This document shows positions 25,176-33,253 of a stretch of DNA of 64,000 nucleotides, piece by piece. The notes beneath the pieces are model-generated. The model was given only the letters and a program-made list of their open reading frames with translations, made no database searches and was not told where the DNA came from. Location: assembly GCA_024742695.1 (NCBI GenBank), contig JANSXY010000011.1, positions 1-64,000 on the forward strand, read 5' to 3'. Position numbers and translations under genes: made by a program. Origin of the DNA: Paracoccaceae bacterium. GTDB taxonomy: Bacteria > Pseudomonadota > Alphaproteobacteria > Rhodobacterales > Rhodobacteraceae. Each line of letters starts with the position of its first letter. Position 1 is the stretch's first letter.

Positions 25176-26045
25176 TCAGTGCCCCCGGACAAGACGGTTG
25201 CGGTAGTGGCTGGAAGTCTGATCGACGATCACGATCGTCGCGAACAGCAGAAGGAAGATCGCCACGACCTCGTCATAGCGGCCCGTGCCCCACTGCATCG
25301 CGATCTTCAGGTCATAGCCGATGCCGCCCGAACCGACGAAACCGAGGATCGCCGAGGCGCGGATGTTGATCTCGAATCGCATCAGCCCGTAGGACAGCCA
25401 GTTCGGCGCCACCTGCGGCAGAACGCCCAGGTACATCTGCTGGAACCAGGTGGCCCCGACCGAGCGCAGCCCCTCGACCGGCTTCAGATCGGCATTCTCG
25501 GCCACTTCGGAGAAAAGCTTGCCCAGCGCGCCGCCGGTGTGGAAGGCGATGGCGATCATCGCGGGCACCGGGCCGCCGCCCAGCAGGAAGATCAGGATCA
25601 GCGCGATGACGATTTCCGGGATCGCACGCATCCCGTCCATCATCCGGCGGAACACCGGGATCAGGCGCGGAAACCGTGCCAGCCCGCGGGTGGACAGCAG
25701 CGACACGACCATCGCCACCAGCGCGCCCAGGAGCGTGGACACCGCAGCGATGTTCAGCGTCTCGATCAGCGAGGGAACGAATTGCCAGAACAGTTCGGGC
25801 AGGTTCGCCCGCTTTTCCCAGGCCTCGGCCACGACTTCCGAAGGGAAGTCGAAGAACATGTGGATCCCGTCCCAGAAGCCGCCGGCATTGCGCGCGTCGG
25901 CCAGGCGAAAGCCCGAGGCCATCAGCACGATGAAGATGACGATCAGGATGCCGCCGTACATCCGCTTGCGGCGGGTCAGCACCATGTAGTGGTCGCGCGT
26001 GGCGTCCACGGGGCGGCTGGCCCCTGCGGCGGTCAGATCGGTCAT
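25176..26045 (-). CDS. phnE: Phosphonate ABC transporter permease PhnE1
   Basis: This 289-residue permease pairs with PhnE2 in the phosphonate importer. The N-terminal helix is GGILIVIFIVLMASGFRL. Permease marks are LGALVAMVVSLLSTRGLARFPRLI, the RAIPEIVIALILIFLLGGGP region, and ALGKLFSEVAENADLKPVEGLRSVGAT with IRASAILGFVGSGGIGYDLK. It sits 61 bp after phnD, with a hairpin between, and directly before phnE2. Confidence 0.93.
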   Translation of the reverse strand: MTDLTAAGASRPVDATRDHYMVLTRRKRMYGGILIVIFIVLMASGFRLADARNAGGFWDGIHMFFDFPSEVVAEAWEKRANLPELFWQFVPSLIETLNIAAVSTLLGALVAMVVSLLSTRGLARFPRLIPVFRRMMDGMRAIPEIVIALILIFLLGGGPVPAMIAIAFHTGGALGKLFSEVAENADLKPVEGLRSVGATWFQQMYLGVLPQVAPNWLSYGLMRFEINIRASAILGFVGSGGIGYDLKIAMQWGTGRYDEVVAIFLLLFATIVIVDQTSSHYRNRLVRGH

Positions 26046-26067
26046 GGGCGGCCCCGGGCGAGGAAAG

Positions 26068-26094
26068 GGCGGGCGGGGTCATCCCCCGCCCGCC
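26068..26094 (-). other. GC hairpin after phnD
   Basis: GGCGGGCGGGG and CCCCGCCCGCC form an 11-bp perfect stem with a 5-nt loop, 12 bp past the phnD stop and before phnE1. There is no T run. Such hairpins after binding-protein genes often protect mRNA so that more binding protein than permease is made. Confidence 0.5.
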
Positions 26095-26106
26095 GGAACG
26101 TCACGA

Positions 26107-27009
26107 TCAGTTCGACTGGGCCTTGCGGACCGCGATGATCGATTCGTAGGCGTCGTGGCCGATCGGCTTGAAGCCGGCCGTTTCACCCGCGGCGATGTTG
26201 TAGGCGCACTGCGGATCCTTCTCGTGCATGCCGGCGACGAGCGCGGTGATCGTGTCCTTCACGTCCTGCGGCAGGGCCTTGCGCAGCGTCACGGGGCCTT
26301 CCGGGATCGGCTTGGAGATCCAGATCTGCACGAGGTCGTTCATGTCGACGAGGCCCGAGTCGACCGCCTTGCGCAGCGCGCCCGAGTTGTAGCCGTCTTC
26401 CCAGTTGCCCAGGCCGTCGGCCCAGGTCACGCCGGCGTCGACATCGCCGTTGTTGACAGCGACGATGGTCTGCTCGTGGCCGCCGGTGAAGACGACTTCA
26501 CCGAAGTAGTCGCCGTTTTCCATGGTGGCGCCGGTCGCCATCGGGATCTCGATCGAGGGGATCAGGTAGCCCGAGGTCGAGTTCGGGTCGCCGAAGCCGA
26601 ACTTCTTGCCCTTCATGTCATCGAGCGAGGCGATGCCGGCATCCTTCCGCGCGAAGCCGATCGAGTGGTACGAGAACGACCCGTCGAGGTTGGTCTTGAC
26701 CAGCACCGGCTCGACCGCTTCGGGGTCGGTCAGGAAGGCCTTGGCATAGGCCGAGGCGCCCAGCCACGACATGTCGATCGAACCGCCGACCATGCCCTGG
26801 ATCACGCCGTCGTAGTCGGCCGGGGTGAACAGCTTGACCGGAACGCCCAGGGCCTCTTCGGCATAGGCGCGCAGGCACTCGTTCGAGGTCAGGCGGTCCT
26901 GGGCGTTCTCGCCGCCGAGGATGCCGATCCGGAATTCGGTGATGTCCTGGGCCATGGCCGGGACGGCCAGGGCGGTGGTGGCCACGAGGGCGGCAAGCAG
27001 CTTCTTCAT
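26107..27009 (-). CDS. phnD: Phosphonate ABC transporter periplasmic binding protein PhnD
   Basis: This 300-residue binding protein starts MKKLLAALVATTALAVPAMA with a signal peptide cut after AMA-Q. The mature part reads DITEFRIGILGGENAQDRL, then FTPADYDGVIQGMVGGSIDMSWLGASAY, DDMKGKKFGFGDPNSTSGYL and VVFTGGHEQTIVAVNNGDVDAG. These are typical of PhnD (PF12974). The ATG at 27009 gives the signal peptide; a longer frame upstream is spurious. It captures phosphonates for PhnC/E. Confidence 0.95.
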   Translation of the reverse strand: MKKLLAALVATTALAVPAMAQDITEFRIGILGGENAQDRLTSNECLRAYAEEALGVPVKLFTPADYDGVIQGMVGGSIDMSWLGASAYAKAFLTDPEAVEPVLVKTNLDGSFSYHSIGFARKDAGIASLDDMKGKKFGFGDPNSTSGYLIPSIEIPMATGATMENGDYFGEVVFTGGHEQTIVAVNNGDVDAGVTWADGLGNWEDGYNSGALRKAVDSGLVDMNDLVQIWISKPIPEGPVTLRKALPQDVKDTITALVAGMHEKDPQCAYNIAAGETAGFKPIGHDAYESIIAVRKAQSN

Positions 27010-27029
27010 CGTCTTCCTCTCTGGTTGCG

Positions 27030-27051
27030 CCCCCGCCGGACGCGGCGGGGG
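27030..27051 (-). other. GC hairpin between phnC and phnD
   Basis: CCCCCGCCG and CGGCGGGGG pair over 9 bp, 14 bp past the phnC stop. There is no T run on the minus strand. It is possibly a processing or stability element between ATPase and binding-protein genes. Confidence 0.45.
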
Positions 27052-27065
27052 TGGTGAGACTTGGG

Positions 27066-27896
27066 TCAGGCTCGGATGACCTCGACTTCCTCCAGCATCG
27101 CCCGCGCGGCCGGGTCGAGCGCCGGCAGCGCGGTGGAGGTCGAGGATTCGGAAAAGGTTTCGTCGGCGCCGTAGATGTCGCGCGCGACGCCGGTCGTCAG
27201 CTGCTCGGGCGTGCCGTCGAAGACGATCCGGCCCGCGCGCATGCCGATCACCCGGTCGCAGTAGCGCCGCGCGGTGTCGAGCGTGTGCAGGTTCGCGATC
27301 ACGGTGCGCCGGTCTTCCTCGTGGATCCGGCGCAGGCTGTCCATCACCACCTGCGCGTTCATCGGATCGAGGCTGGCGATCGGCTCGTCGGCGAGGATGA
27401 CCTTCGGATCCTGCATCAGCGCCCGTGCGATGGCGACGCGCTGCTGCTGGCCGCCCGACAGCGCCTCGGCCCGCTTGGCCGCCTGTTCGGCGATGCCAAG
27501 CCGGTCGAGAATGTCGATGGCGCGGTGAATGTCGGCCTGGCCCCACAGGTTGAACATCGTCGCGAGGGTGGAGCGCTTGTTCAGAAGCCCGTGCAGCACG
27601 TTCGAGACGACATCCATCCGCGGCACCAAGTTGAACTGCTGGAAGATCATCGCGCAGTCGCCCTGCCAGGCGCGTTTCTCCGCGCCCTTGAGCGCCAGCA
27701 CGTCGCGCCCCTCGACCACAAGCCGGCCAGAGGTGGCATCGGTCAGGCGGTTCATCATCCGCAGGAAGGTGGACTTGCCCGCGCCGGACCGGCCGATGAT
27801 GCCCACGAAGGCCGGGCGGTCCACGGCGAAGGTCGCCGAGTCCACGGCCACGTTCTGCCCGAAGACCTTCGTCACGCCGTCAACCTGGATCAGCAT
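27066..27896 (-). CDS. phnC: Phosphonate ABC transporter ATPase PhnC
   Basis: This 276-residue ABC ATPase has Walker [18 protein letters not shown] (about 36), Q-loop [16 protein letters not shown], signature [15 protein letters not shown], Walker [17 protein letters not shown], and the switch His in [19 protein letters not shown]. The pattern matches PhnC. It is the first gene of phnC-D-E1-E2-acetyltransferase. A PhoB-box-like site lies 66 bp upstream. Confidence 0.94.
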   Translation of the reverse strand: MLIQVDGVTKVFGQNVAVDSATFAVDRPAFVGIIGRSGAGKSTFLRMMNRLTDATSGRLVVEGRDVLALKGAEKRAWQGDCAMIFQQFNLVPRMDVVSNVLHGLLNKRSTLATMFNLWGQADIHRAIDILDRLGIAEQAAKRAEALSGGQQQRVAIARALMQDPKVILADEPIASLDPMNAQVVMDSLRRIHEEDRRTVIANLHTLDTARRYCDRVIGMRAGRIVFDGTPEQLTTGVARDIYGADETFSESSTSTALPALDPAARAMLEEVEVIRA

Positions 27897-27961
27897 GCAT
27901 CCCCCTTCACCCGACCGACGGCGGGTTTAGGAGGGCGGCGTCACGCGAATGTATCGGAGAG

Positions 27962-27979
27962 GTGAAAGTTTCGTGACGG
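27962..27979 (-). promoter_or_regulatory. PhoB-box-like site upstream of phnC
   Basis: Read on the minus strand, CCGTCAC-GAAA-CTTTCAC gives two 7-base repeats with a 4-base AT-leaning spacer, close to CTGTCAT-AAAT-CTGTCAC. It ends 66 bp upstream of the phnC start and points toward it. It suggests control of the transporter by PhoB under phosphate limitation. Confidence 0.55.
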
Positions 27980-27998
27980 ACCCGGCCGCGCGCGGCGG

Positions 27999-29132
27999 CT
28001 ATTCACCCGCCGCCCGGACGATCCGCGGCAGCGGCGCGAGGCTGTCGGCCACCAGGTTCACCGCACGGCCCTCGGTGGCGGAGAGCTGCGCCGCCTGGCC
28101 CATCGCGACGGCCCACCAGCCATCGTCCACCGTCACCTCGACGGGGCCGAGCGCGCGCGCGGCGCGGGCGAAGCGGTCATGCTGGAAGAATGTCGATCCG
28201 TTGTGATCGCCCGCGGCCAGAAGGATCGGATCGACCGGGATCTCGATCCGCCGCGGGCCCTTCGGCGCGCGCGGCGAATGCACGACCTCGGCCACCGGCG
28301 CGGGGCCGAGATCGGCGGGCCAGAACCGGCCGGGGCCGGGCACGAAGGCTTCGATCTTGCCCGCCGGGCCGATGGCGGCAATCTCTTCCTGGTAACGCGC
28401 GCCTTCGGCGAACATGCACAGTTCCAGCATCGCCCGCGCGCCCGAGGCGAAATCGACGATCACGTAGCCGTGGTCCCAGATATCCGGCACCTCGTCGCCG
28501 TAGCGTTCGTCGAGATGGTTCACCGCCTGCCCCGCCGTGGCCATGACGCGCACCGGGTCGGAGCGCAGGATGAGCCGCATCAGGTCGAAGAAATGGCAGC
28601 ATTTCTCGACAAGGGTGCCGCCGGAATTGCGGTTGAAGCGGTTCCAGTCGCCGACCTTGGGCAGGAACGGAAACCGGTGTTCGCGGATCGACAGCATCCG
28701 CACGCCGCCGGTCACCGCCTCGGCCTCGGCGATCAGGCGGGCGACGGGCGGCATGTAGCGGTATTCCATCGCCACCCAGACCGGCGCGGGATAGCGGTCG
28801 CGGAACGCGGCGACGCGGGGCGCGGCGGCGGGATCGGTGAACAGCGGCTTTTCCACCAGAACCGGCAGCGCCCGGCCGGTGGCGGCCACCGCCTCGAGCT
28901 GGTCGAGGTGGTGGTGGTTGGGCGAGGCGATCAGCACCGCGTCGATCTCCGGCCGGGCCAGCAGCGCGGGCAGATCGTCGACCAGCGCCGCGCCGGGTGC
29001 AAGGCCGGCCGCCGCCCGCCGCATGCCGGCGTCCGGCTCCCAGATCGCCGCCACCGAGGCGCCGGGCACCAGCGCGATGTTGCGCAGATGCTCCTGTCCC
29101 ATCATGCCGCAGCCGATGATTCCCCAACGCAT
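27999..29132 (-). CDS. Gfo/Idh/MocA-family oxidoreductase
   Basis: This 377-residue NAD(P)-dependent oxidoreductase has an N-terminal Rossmann motif (RWGIIGCGMMGQEHLRN), the family VLVEKPLFTDP motif with the Lys, and NSGGTLVEKCCHFFDLMRL with the usual catalytic His region. The fold acts on sugars, inositols and sugar derivatives. The ATG at 29132 has GGGAG upstream. It is downstream of the GntR gene on the same strand and so probably belongs to the same cluster as the monooxygenase genes. The substrate is unknown; a sugar or sulfo-sugar is possible. Confidence 0.85.
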   Translation of the reverse strand: MRWGIIGCGMMGQEHLRNIALVPGASVAAIWEPDAGMRRAAAGLAPGAALVDDLPALLARPEIDAVLIASPNHHHLDQLEAVAATGRALPVLVEKPLFTDPAAAPRVAAFRDRYPAPVWVAMEYRYMPPVARLIAEAEAVTGGVRMLSIREHRFPFLPKVGDWNRFNRNSGGTLVEKCCHFFDLMRLILRSDPVRVMATAGQAVNHLDERYGDEVPDIWDHGYVIVDFASGARAMLELCMFAEGARYQEEIAAIGPAGKIEAFVPGPGRFWPADLGPAPVAEVVHSPRAPKGPRRIEIPVDPILLAAGDHNGSTFFQHDRFARAARALGPVEVTVDDGWWAVAMGQAAQLSATEGRAVNLVADSLAPLPRIVRAAGE

Positions 29133-29197
29133 TCCGTTTGCTCCCTGCCCCGTCATTCCGACCCCGTCATTCCGACCCCCTCACTCGCGTCCCGAAC

Positions 29198-29899
29198 TCA
29201 CTTGATCCGCGCCACGTAGCGCACCACGTCGGCGTCGAACCAGGCGCGCGAGACCTCGGCCCGCGCCCCGTCGCGCGCCAGGCTGACCCGTTCGACCAGC
29301 CCGGCAGGCGCCCCGGCGGGCTTGCCGAAGGGGGCCGGCGCCCAGTCCGGCACGATGCCGATGCCGACACGATCCTCCGCCGCGGTGATCCACAGGCCCA
29401 GGCGCTGGCGGTAGAACAGATACAGCGAGGGCGTGAGGTCCGCGGGTGCGATCCGGTCGGCATAGCCGCCGTCGAGCCAGATCTCTTCCACCGCCGCGGG
29501 CTGGCCGCCGACGCGGCGCAGCCGGCGGATCCGGTGGCCTTCCGCCGCCGTGCCGAAGGCGGGCCAGCCGGCGGGCTTCGCCAGACGGTCGACCGAGATC
29601 ACCTCGGCCGTCGGCAGCCCGCCGCCCTGCAACAGTTCCAGCCGGAACAGCGCGTAGACCGAGGGCACGTCGGCCCGCGCCCGGACGTAGTTGCCCGAGC
29701 CCTGCACCCGTTCCACCAGCCCCTTGGCCGTCAGATCGGCCAGCGCCTTCCTCAGCGTGCCCACGGCCACGCCCAGCTCCGCCGCCATCTCGCGTTCGGG
29801 CGGCAGCCGCGCGCCGTCCGGCAGGCGGCCCGAGGCGATCTCGCGGATCAGCATCTCCGCGAGGTCCAGGTAAAGCGGCAAGGCGCCCGGTTTCGGCAT
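29198..29899 (-). CDS. GntR/HutC-family transcriptional regulator with UTRA domain
   Basis: This 233-residue regulator starts MPKPGALPLYLDLAEMLIRE. The winged helix is GRLPDGARLPPEREMAAELG followed by VAVGTLRKALADLTAKGLVER. The C-terminal UTRA ligand domain includes VEEIWLDGGYADRI and FYRQRLGLWITAAEDRVGI. It is divergent from the flavin monooxygenase operon, so it likely senses a metabolite of that pathway and represses both sides. The ATG at 29899 was chosen because the longer frame adds a sequence unlike the family. Confidence 0.85.
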   Translation of the reverse strand: MPKPGALPLYLDLAEMLIREIASGRLPDGARLPPEREMAAELGVAVGTLRKALADLTAKGLVERVQGSGNYVRARADVPSVYALFRLELLQGGGLPTAEVISVDRLAKPAGWPAFGTAAEGHRIRRLRRVGGQPAAVEEIWLDGGYADRIAPADLTPSLYLFYRQRLGLWITAAEDRVGIGIVPDWAPAPFGKPAGAPAGLVERVSLARDGARAEVSRAWFDADVVRYVARIK

Positions 29900-29929
29900 C
29901 GCACCCCGGCTGCGACAATTGATACACGA

Positions 29930-29943
29930 TTGATCTACATCAA
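29930..29943. promoter_or_regulatory. Exact FNR/FnrL consensus between the GntR gene and the monooxygenase operon
   Basis: TTGAT-CTAC-ATCAA matches the FNR half-site consensus at all ten specified positions. It lies 40 bp before the monooxygenase ATG at 29983 and 31 bp before the GntR ATG. Two ATTGAT repeats overlap it. It suggests oxygen-linked regulation of an apparently oxygen-dependent enzyme. Confidence 0.6.
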
Positions 29944-29982
29944 GGCGGGTGCTACGCAAGCACAAATTTCGTGGAGGAATCG

Positions 29983-31137
29983 ATGACGATCGTGCCCATC
30001 ACCTCGCCCGATCTCGACGCCTGCGAGGTGTCGTGGTTCGCCGCGCTGTGTTCCGACGACTACCGCTATCTCGGCGTGCCGGACGGCAGCCTGCGATCGT
30101 CCTGGGCGCATTGTTCCGAGATCGTGAAGACCGCCGAAGAGCTGGGTTTTCGCAACATCCTGTGCCCGTCGTCCTACCAGGTCGGGCAGGACACGCTGTC
30201 CTTCGTCGCCGGCTGCGCGCCGATCACCGACCGGATCAACCTGCTGGCCGCCGTCCGCTGCGGCGAGATGCAGCCGATCATGCTGGCGCGCACGATCGCC
30301 ACGCTCGACCACATGCTGGAAGGCCGGCTGACGGTGAACATCATCTCGTCGGACTTTCCCGGCGAACAGGCGGAGTCGCGTTATCGCTACCAGCGCTCGC
30401 GCGAGGTCGTGCAGATCCTCAAGCAGGCCTGGACGCGGGAGGTGATCGACCACGAGGGCGAGGTCTATTCGTTCCGGGGCCTGACCACCGATCCGGCGAA
30501 ACCCTACCAGACCGGCGGGCCGCTGCTGTATTTCGGCGGCTATTCGCCCGACGCGCTGGAGCTTTGCGGCGAACACTGCGACGTCTACCTGATGTGGCCC
30601 GAGACGAAGGAGATGCTGGCCGAAAGGATGCGCGCGGTGCACGAACGCGCCGCCGCGCATGGCCGGACGCTGGATTACGGGCTGCGGGTGCACATGATCG
30701 TGCGCGACACCGAGGCCGAGGCGCGGGACTACGCGCGCGAGCTTGTCTCGCGGCTCGACGACGGCGCGGGGGCGGCGATCCGCGACCGCGCGCTCGACGC
30801 GACATCGCTGGGCGTGGCCCATCAGGCGGCCAACCGTTCCCTTGCCGACGACGCGGGCTATATCGAACGGCACCTGTGGACCGGCGTGGGCCGCGCCCGG
30901 TCGGGCTGCGGGGCCGCGCTGGTGGGATCGACGGACCAGGTGATGAGCGAGATCGAGGCATATCGGAAGATGGGTATCCGGGCGTTCATTTTTTCCGGCT
31001 ATCCCCATCTGGAGGAAGCGCGGCATTTCGGAACCCGCGTTCTGCCGGGGCTGAAGACCTGCTCGCTGCCGCAGGAATACGGGCGGGTGCCGGCCGGCAT
31101 GCCGGCCACGCCGCTGGGAACGGGAGAGAGGCGTTGA
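29983..31137 (+). CDS. SsuD-type FMNH2-dependent (luciferase-like) monooxygenase, probable sulfonate desulfonase
   Basis: This 384-residue member of the bacterial luciferase-like superfamily aligns with alkanesulfonate monooxygenase SsuD along its length. Shared stretches are [20 protein letters not shown] (SsuD Arg226/His228 region), [19 protein letters not shown] (Arg297 region) and [14 protein letters not shown] (Tyr331 region), with [16 protein letters not shown] in the barrel. The Cys of SsuD position 54 is not conserved; a Cys occurs in NILCPSS instead. Such enzymes use FMNH2 and O2 to release sulfite. The ATG at 29983 follows GGAGG. It overlaps the next gene by one base. Confidence 0.88.
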   Translation: MTIVPITSPDLDACEVSWFAALCSDDYRYLGVPDGSLRSSWAHCSEIVKTAEELGFRNILCPSSYQVGQDTLSFVAGCAPITDRINLLAAVRCGEMQPIMLARTIATLDHMLEGRLTVNIISSDFPGEQAESRYRYQRSREVVQILKQAWTREVIDHEGEVYSFRGLTTDPAKPYQTGGPLLYFGGYSPDALELCGEHCDVYLMWPETKEMLAERMRAVHERAAAHGRTLDYGLRVHMIVRDTEAEARDYARELVSRLDDGAGAAIRDRALDATSLGVAHQAANRSLADDAGYIERHLWTGVGRARSGCGAALVGSTDQVMSEIEAYRKMGIRAFIFSGYPHLEEARHFGTRVLPGLKTCSLPQEYGRVPAGMPATPLGTGERR

Positions 31138-32030
31138 TGGAACGGGTACACCTGGGCGCGGGGCTGAGCTTCAGCCGGATCGTCTACGGGCTGTGGCGGC
31201 TGGGCGACGCGGCCGATACCTCGGCCGATGCCGTGCGCGCCAAGATCGACGCCTGCCTTTCGCAGGGCATCACCACCTTCGACGAGGCCGACATCTATGG
31301 CGATTACGAAAGCGAGGCGCTGTTCGGCGCCGCGCTGAAGGCCGACCCGGCGCTGCGCGACCGGATCGAGATCGTCACGAAATGCGACATCATGCTGACC
31401 TCGGCCAAGTACCCGGCCCGGCGGGTGAAGCATTACGACACCTCGGCGGCGCATATCCGCGCCTCGGTCGAGGCCTCGTTGCAACGCATGGGCATCGACC
31501 GGATCGACATGCTGCTGTTGCATCGCCCCGATCCGCTGATGGACCCGGCCGAAACCGGCGCGGCGCTGGACGCGCTGGTGGCCGAGGGCAAGGTGCGCGG
31601 CGTCGGCGTGTCGAACTTCCGGCCATGGGACATAACCCTGCTGCAAGCGGCGATGGCGGAAAGGCTGGCGGTGAACCAGATCGAGCTGAGCCTGGTCGCC
31701 CCCGAGGCGCTGGTGAACGGCGACATGGCCTTCCACATGGAGCACGGGGTGGCGACGATGGCCTGGTCGCCGCTGGGCGGCGGCGCGCTCTTTGCCACCG
31801 CGCGGGAGCCGCTGCGCGCCGCGCTGGAGCGGATCGCCGAGGCGCAGGGCACCGAACCGGCGGCGGTCGCGGTGGCCTGGCTGTTGCGGCATCCCGCGGG
31901 CATCCTGCCGGTGATGGGCACCAACGACCTGTCGCGCATCGCCCGGCTGGGCGAGGCCACGACGGTCGAGATCGACCGCGAGACCTGGTTCGAGCTTTAC
32001 GAGGCCGCGCGCGGCCACGAGGTGGCATGA
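31137..32030 (+). CDS. Aldo/keto reductase (YdhF-like)
   Basis: This 297-residue aldo/keto reductase has the catalytic tetrad visible as Asp and Tyr in [13 protein letters not shown], Lys in IVTKCD, and His in [23 protein letters not shown] and [14 protein letters not shown] (NADPH site) are also present. It is coupled to the monooxygenase gene (TGATG) and to the flavin reductase gene (ATGA). In a desulfonation pathway it could reduce the aldehyde left after sulfite release, as the Smo pathway does with 6-dehydroglucose; this assignment is inference. Confidence 0.88.
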   Translation: MERVHLGAGLSFSRIVYGLWRLGDAADTSADAVRAKIDACLSQGITTFDEADIYGDYESEALFGAALKADPALRDRIEIVTKCDIMLTSAKYPARRVKHYDTSAAHIRASVEASLQRMGIDRIDMLLLHRPDPLMDPAETGAALDALVAEGKVRGVGVSNFRPWDITLLQAAMAERLAVNQIELSLVAPEALVNGDMAFHMEHGVATMAWSPLGGGALFATAREPLRAALERIAEAQGTEPAAVAVAWLLRHPAGILPVMGTNDLSRIARLGEATTVEIDRETWFELYEAARGHEVA

Positions 32031-32536
32031 CCGCGCCCGGCCCGCAGATCCTGGACCCGGCCACCGGCGACGCGCGCGCGTTCCGCGCGGCGCTGGGGCG
32101 CTATGCCACCGGGGTGACGGTGGTGACCGCGCAGGGCCCGGACGGCCCGCTGGGGATGACCGCGAACAGCTTCACCTCGCTGTCGCTCGACCCGCCGCTG
32201 GTGCTGTGGTGCCCGGCCACCGGATCGGCGCGCTATCCCGCCTTCGCGGCGGCAGAGCACTACGCGATCCACGTGCTCGCCGCCGACCAGATCGACCTGT
32301 GCCGCCGGTTCGCGCGCGACGGTCGCGATTTCTCGGGGACCGGGGCCGAGGAAACGCCCGAGGGCGTGCCGGCCCTGCCCGGTTGCCTCGCCCGGTTCGA
32401 CTGCGTGGCCGAGGCCCGCCATCCCGGCGGCGATCACGCGATCCTCGTGGGCCGGGTGCTGCGGGCGGTGACCGGGCCGGGCGATCCGCTGCTGTTCTGG
32501 GGCGGGCGCTACGGCGACTTCATGCACCACGGCTGA
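32027..32536 (+). CDS. NAD(P)H:FMN reductase, partner of the monooxygenase
   Basis: This 169-residue flavin reductase-like protein has the split-barrel marks [18 protein letters not shown], the [19 protein letters not shown] segment, [18 protein letters not shown], and [11 protein letters not shown]. It ends with the GGRYGDF motif common in FMN reductases that feed two-component monooxygenases. It is the third gene of the plus-strand operon and presumably supplies FMNH2 to the SsuD-type enzyme. Confidence 0.88.
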   Translation: MTAPGPQILDPATGDARAFRAALGRYATGVTVVTAQGPDGPLGMTANSFTSLSLDPPLVLWCPATGSARYPAFAAAEHYAIHVLAADQIDLCRRFARDGRDFSGTGAEETPEGVPALPGCLARFDCVAEARHPGGDHAILVGRVLRAVTGPGDPLLFWGGRYGDFMHHG

Positions 32537-32548
32537 CGCGCCGGGGCG

Positions 32549-33148
32549 TCACCACACGTCCGGGTCGATCCCCTTCGCCTCCAGCTCGGCGAACTTGTCC
32601 TGCAGGTAGCGCTGGAACGGCTGGCGGGCGTGTTCGCCGGTCGCCACGTATTCCAGCGACGACAGGTAATGGAACGGCTTCAGGTAGCCCGGCATCCGGA
32701 AGGTTTCGGCCGCGCGCGGGTCGCTCGCGCCGGCGTTAGCCTTGTCGAACAGGATCGTCGTCGGGGTGAAGTTCACGAACCACTTGGCGGCCAGCGCCCG
32801 TTCTTCCAGCGCCTCGCCGTCGAAGTCGGTCACCTCGCGCGCGCCCCAAAGATCGAGCTGCACGACGAGGAAATGCGCCGCGATGTAGTCCGAGATCTCC
32901 GGCCGGGCGAAGTTGACACGGTGCAGTTCGCGGCAATAGGGGCAGCCGGCCTGTTCATAGAGCACCATGAGGTGCCGGCCCGAGGCCGCGGCCTCGGCCA
33001 GATCCTCGCCCAGATCGAGGAACCCCTCGTGAAACCACGGCTGCTTGTGCAGCCCGTCGGCGGCCGGCGTCGGTTCGGCCCGCGCCGGGGCGGCCAGCGC
33101 CGCCATCCCGGCCGGCAGCGCGGCCAGCAGCTTGCGTCTGTCGATCAT
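32549..33148 (-). CDS. SoxW-like periplasmic thioredoxin, second copy
   Basis: This 199-residue exported thioredoxin-fold protein starts MIDRRKLLAALPAGMAALAA (signal peptide cut near ARA-E). The active site CPYC lies in YEQAGCPYCRELHRVNF, and the cis-Pro region is FVNFTPTTILFD. It is clearly related to the SoxW encoded at 42070-42630 (shared HEG/KPEW-type start, VVQLDLWG versus VVQMNLFG, and VTDFDGE). It lies after the soxF terminator with its own GGAGG. It probably maintains the reductant state of Sox carrier proteins or cytochromes. Confidence 0.85.
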   Translation of the reverse strand: MIDRRKLLAALPAGMAALAAPARAEPTPAADGLHKQPWFHEGFLDLGEDLAEAAASGRHLMVLYEQAGCPYCRELHRVNFARPEISDYIAAHFLVVQLDLWGAREVTDFDGEALEERALAAKWFVNFTPTTILFDKANAGASDPRAAETFRMPGYLKPFHYLSSLEYVATGEHARQPFQRYLQDKFAELEAKGIDPDVW

Positions 33149-33203
33149 CGCGCATCCTCCCTGCGGACAGGATAGCACGCGCCGCGGCGCGGCCGGAGTC
33201 ACG

Positions 33204-33230
33204 AAAACGGGCGCGGGAGGCCCCGCGCCC
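33204..33230 (-). terminator. Terminator after soxF
   Basis: On the minus strand GGGCGCGG and CCGCGCCC pair over 8 bp and are followed by GTTTTCGTGAC. It lies 23 bp past the soxF stop and before the SoxW-like gene, so the main sox transcript probably ends here. Confidence 0.6.
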
Positions 33231-33253
33231 GTCCGGTTCCGCGCCGTTGCGGA

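Noticed and set aside
28133-29127. Frames overlapping the Gfo/Idh/MocA gene in another phase
   Set aside because: They are Arg-rich shadows of the dehydrogenase, which carries clear Rossmann and catalytic motifs.
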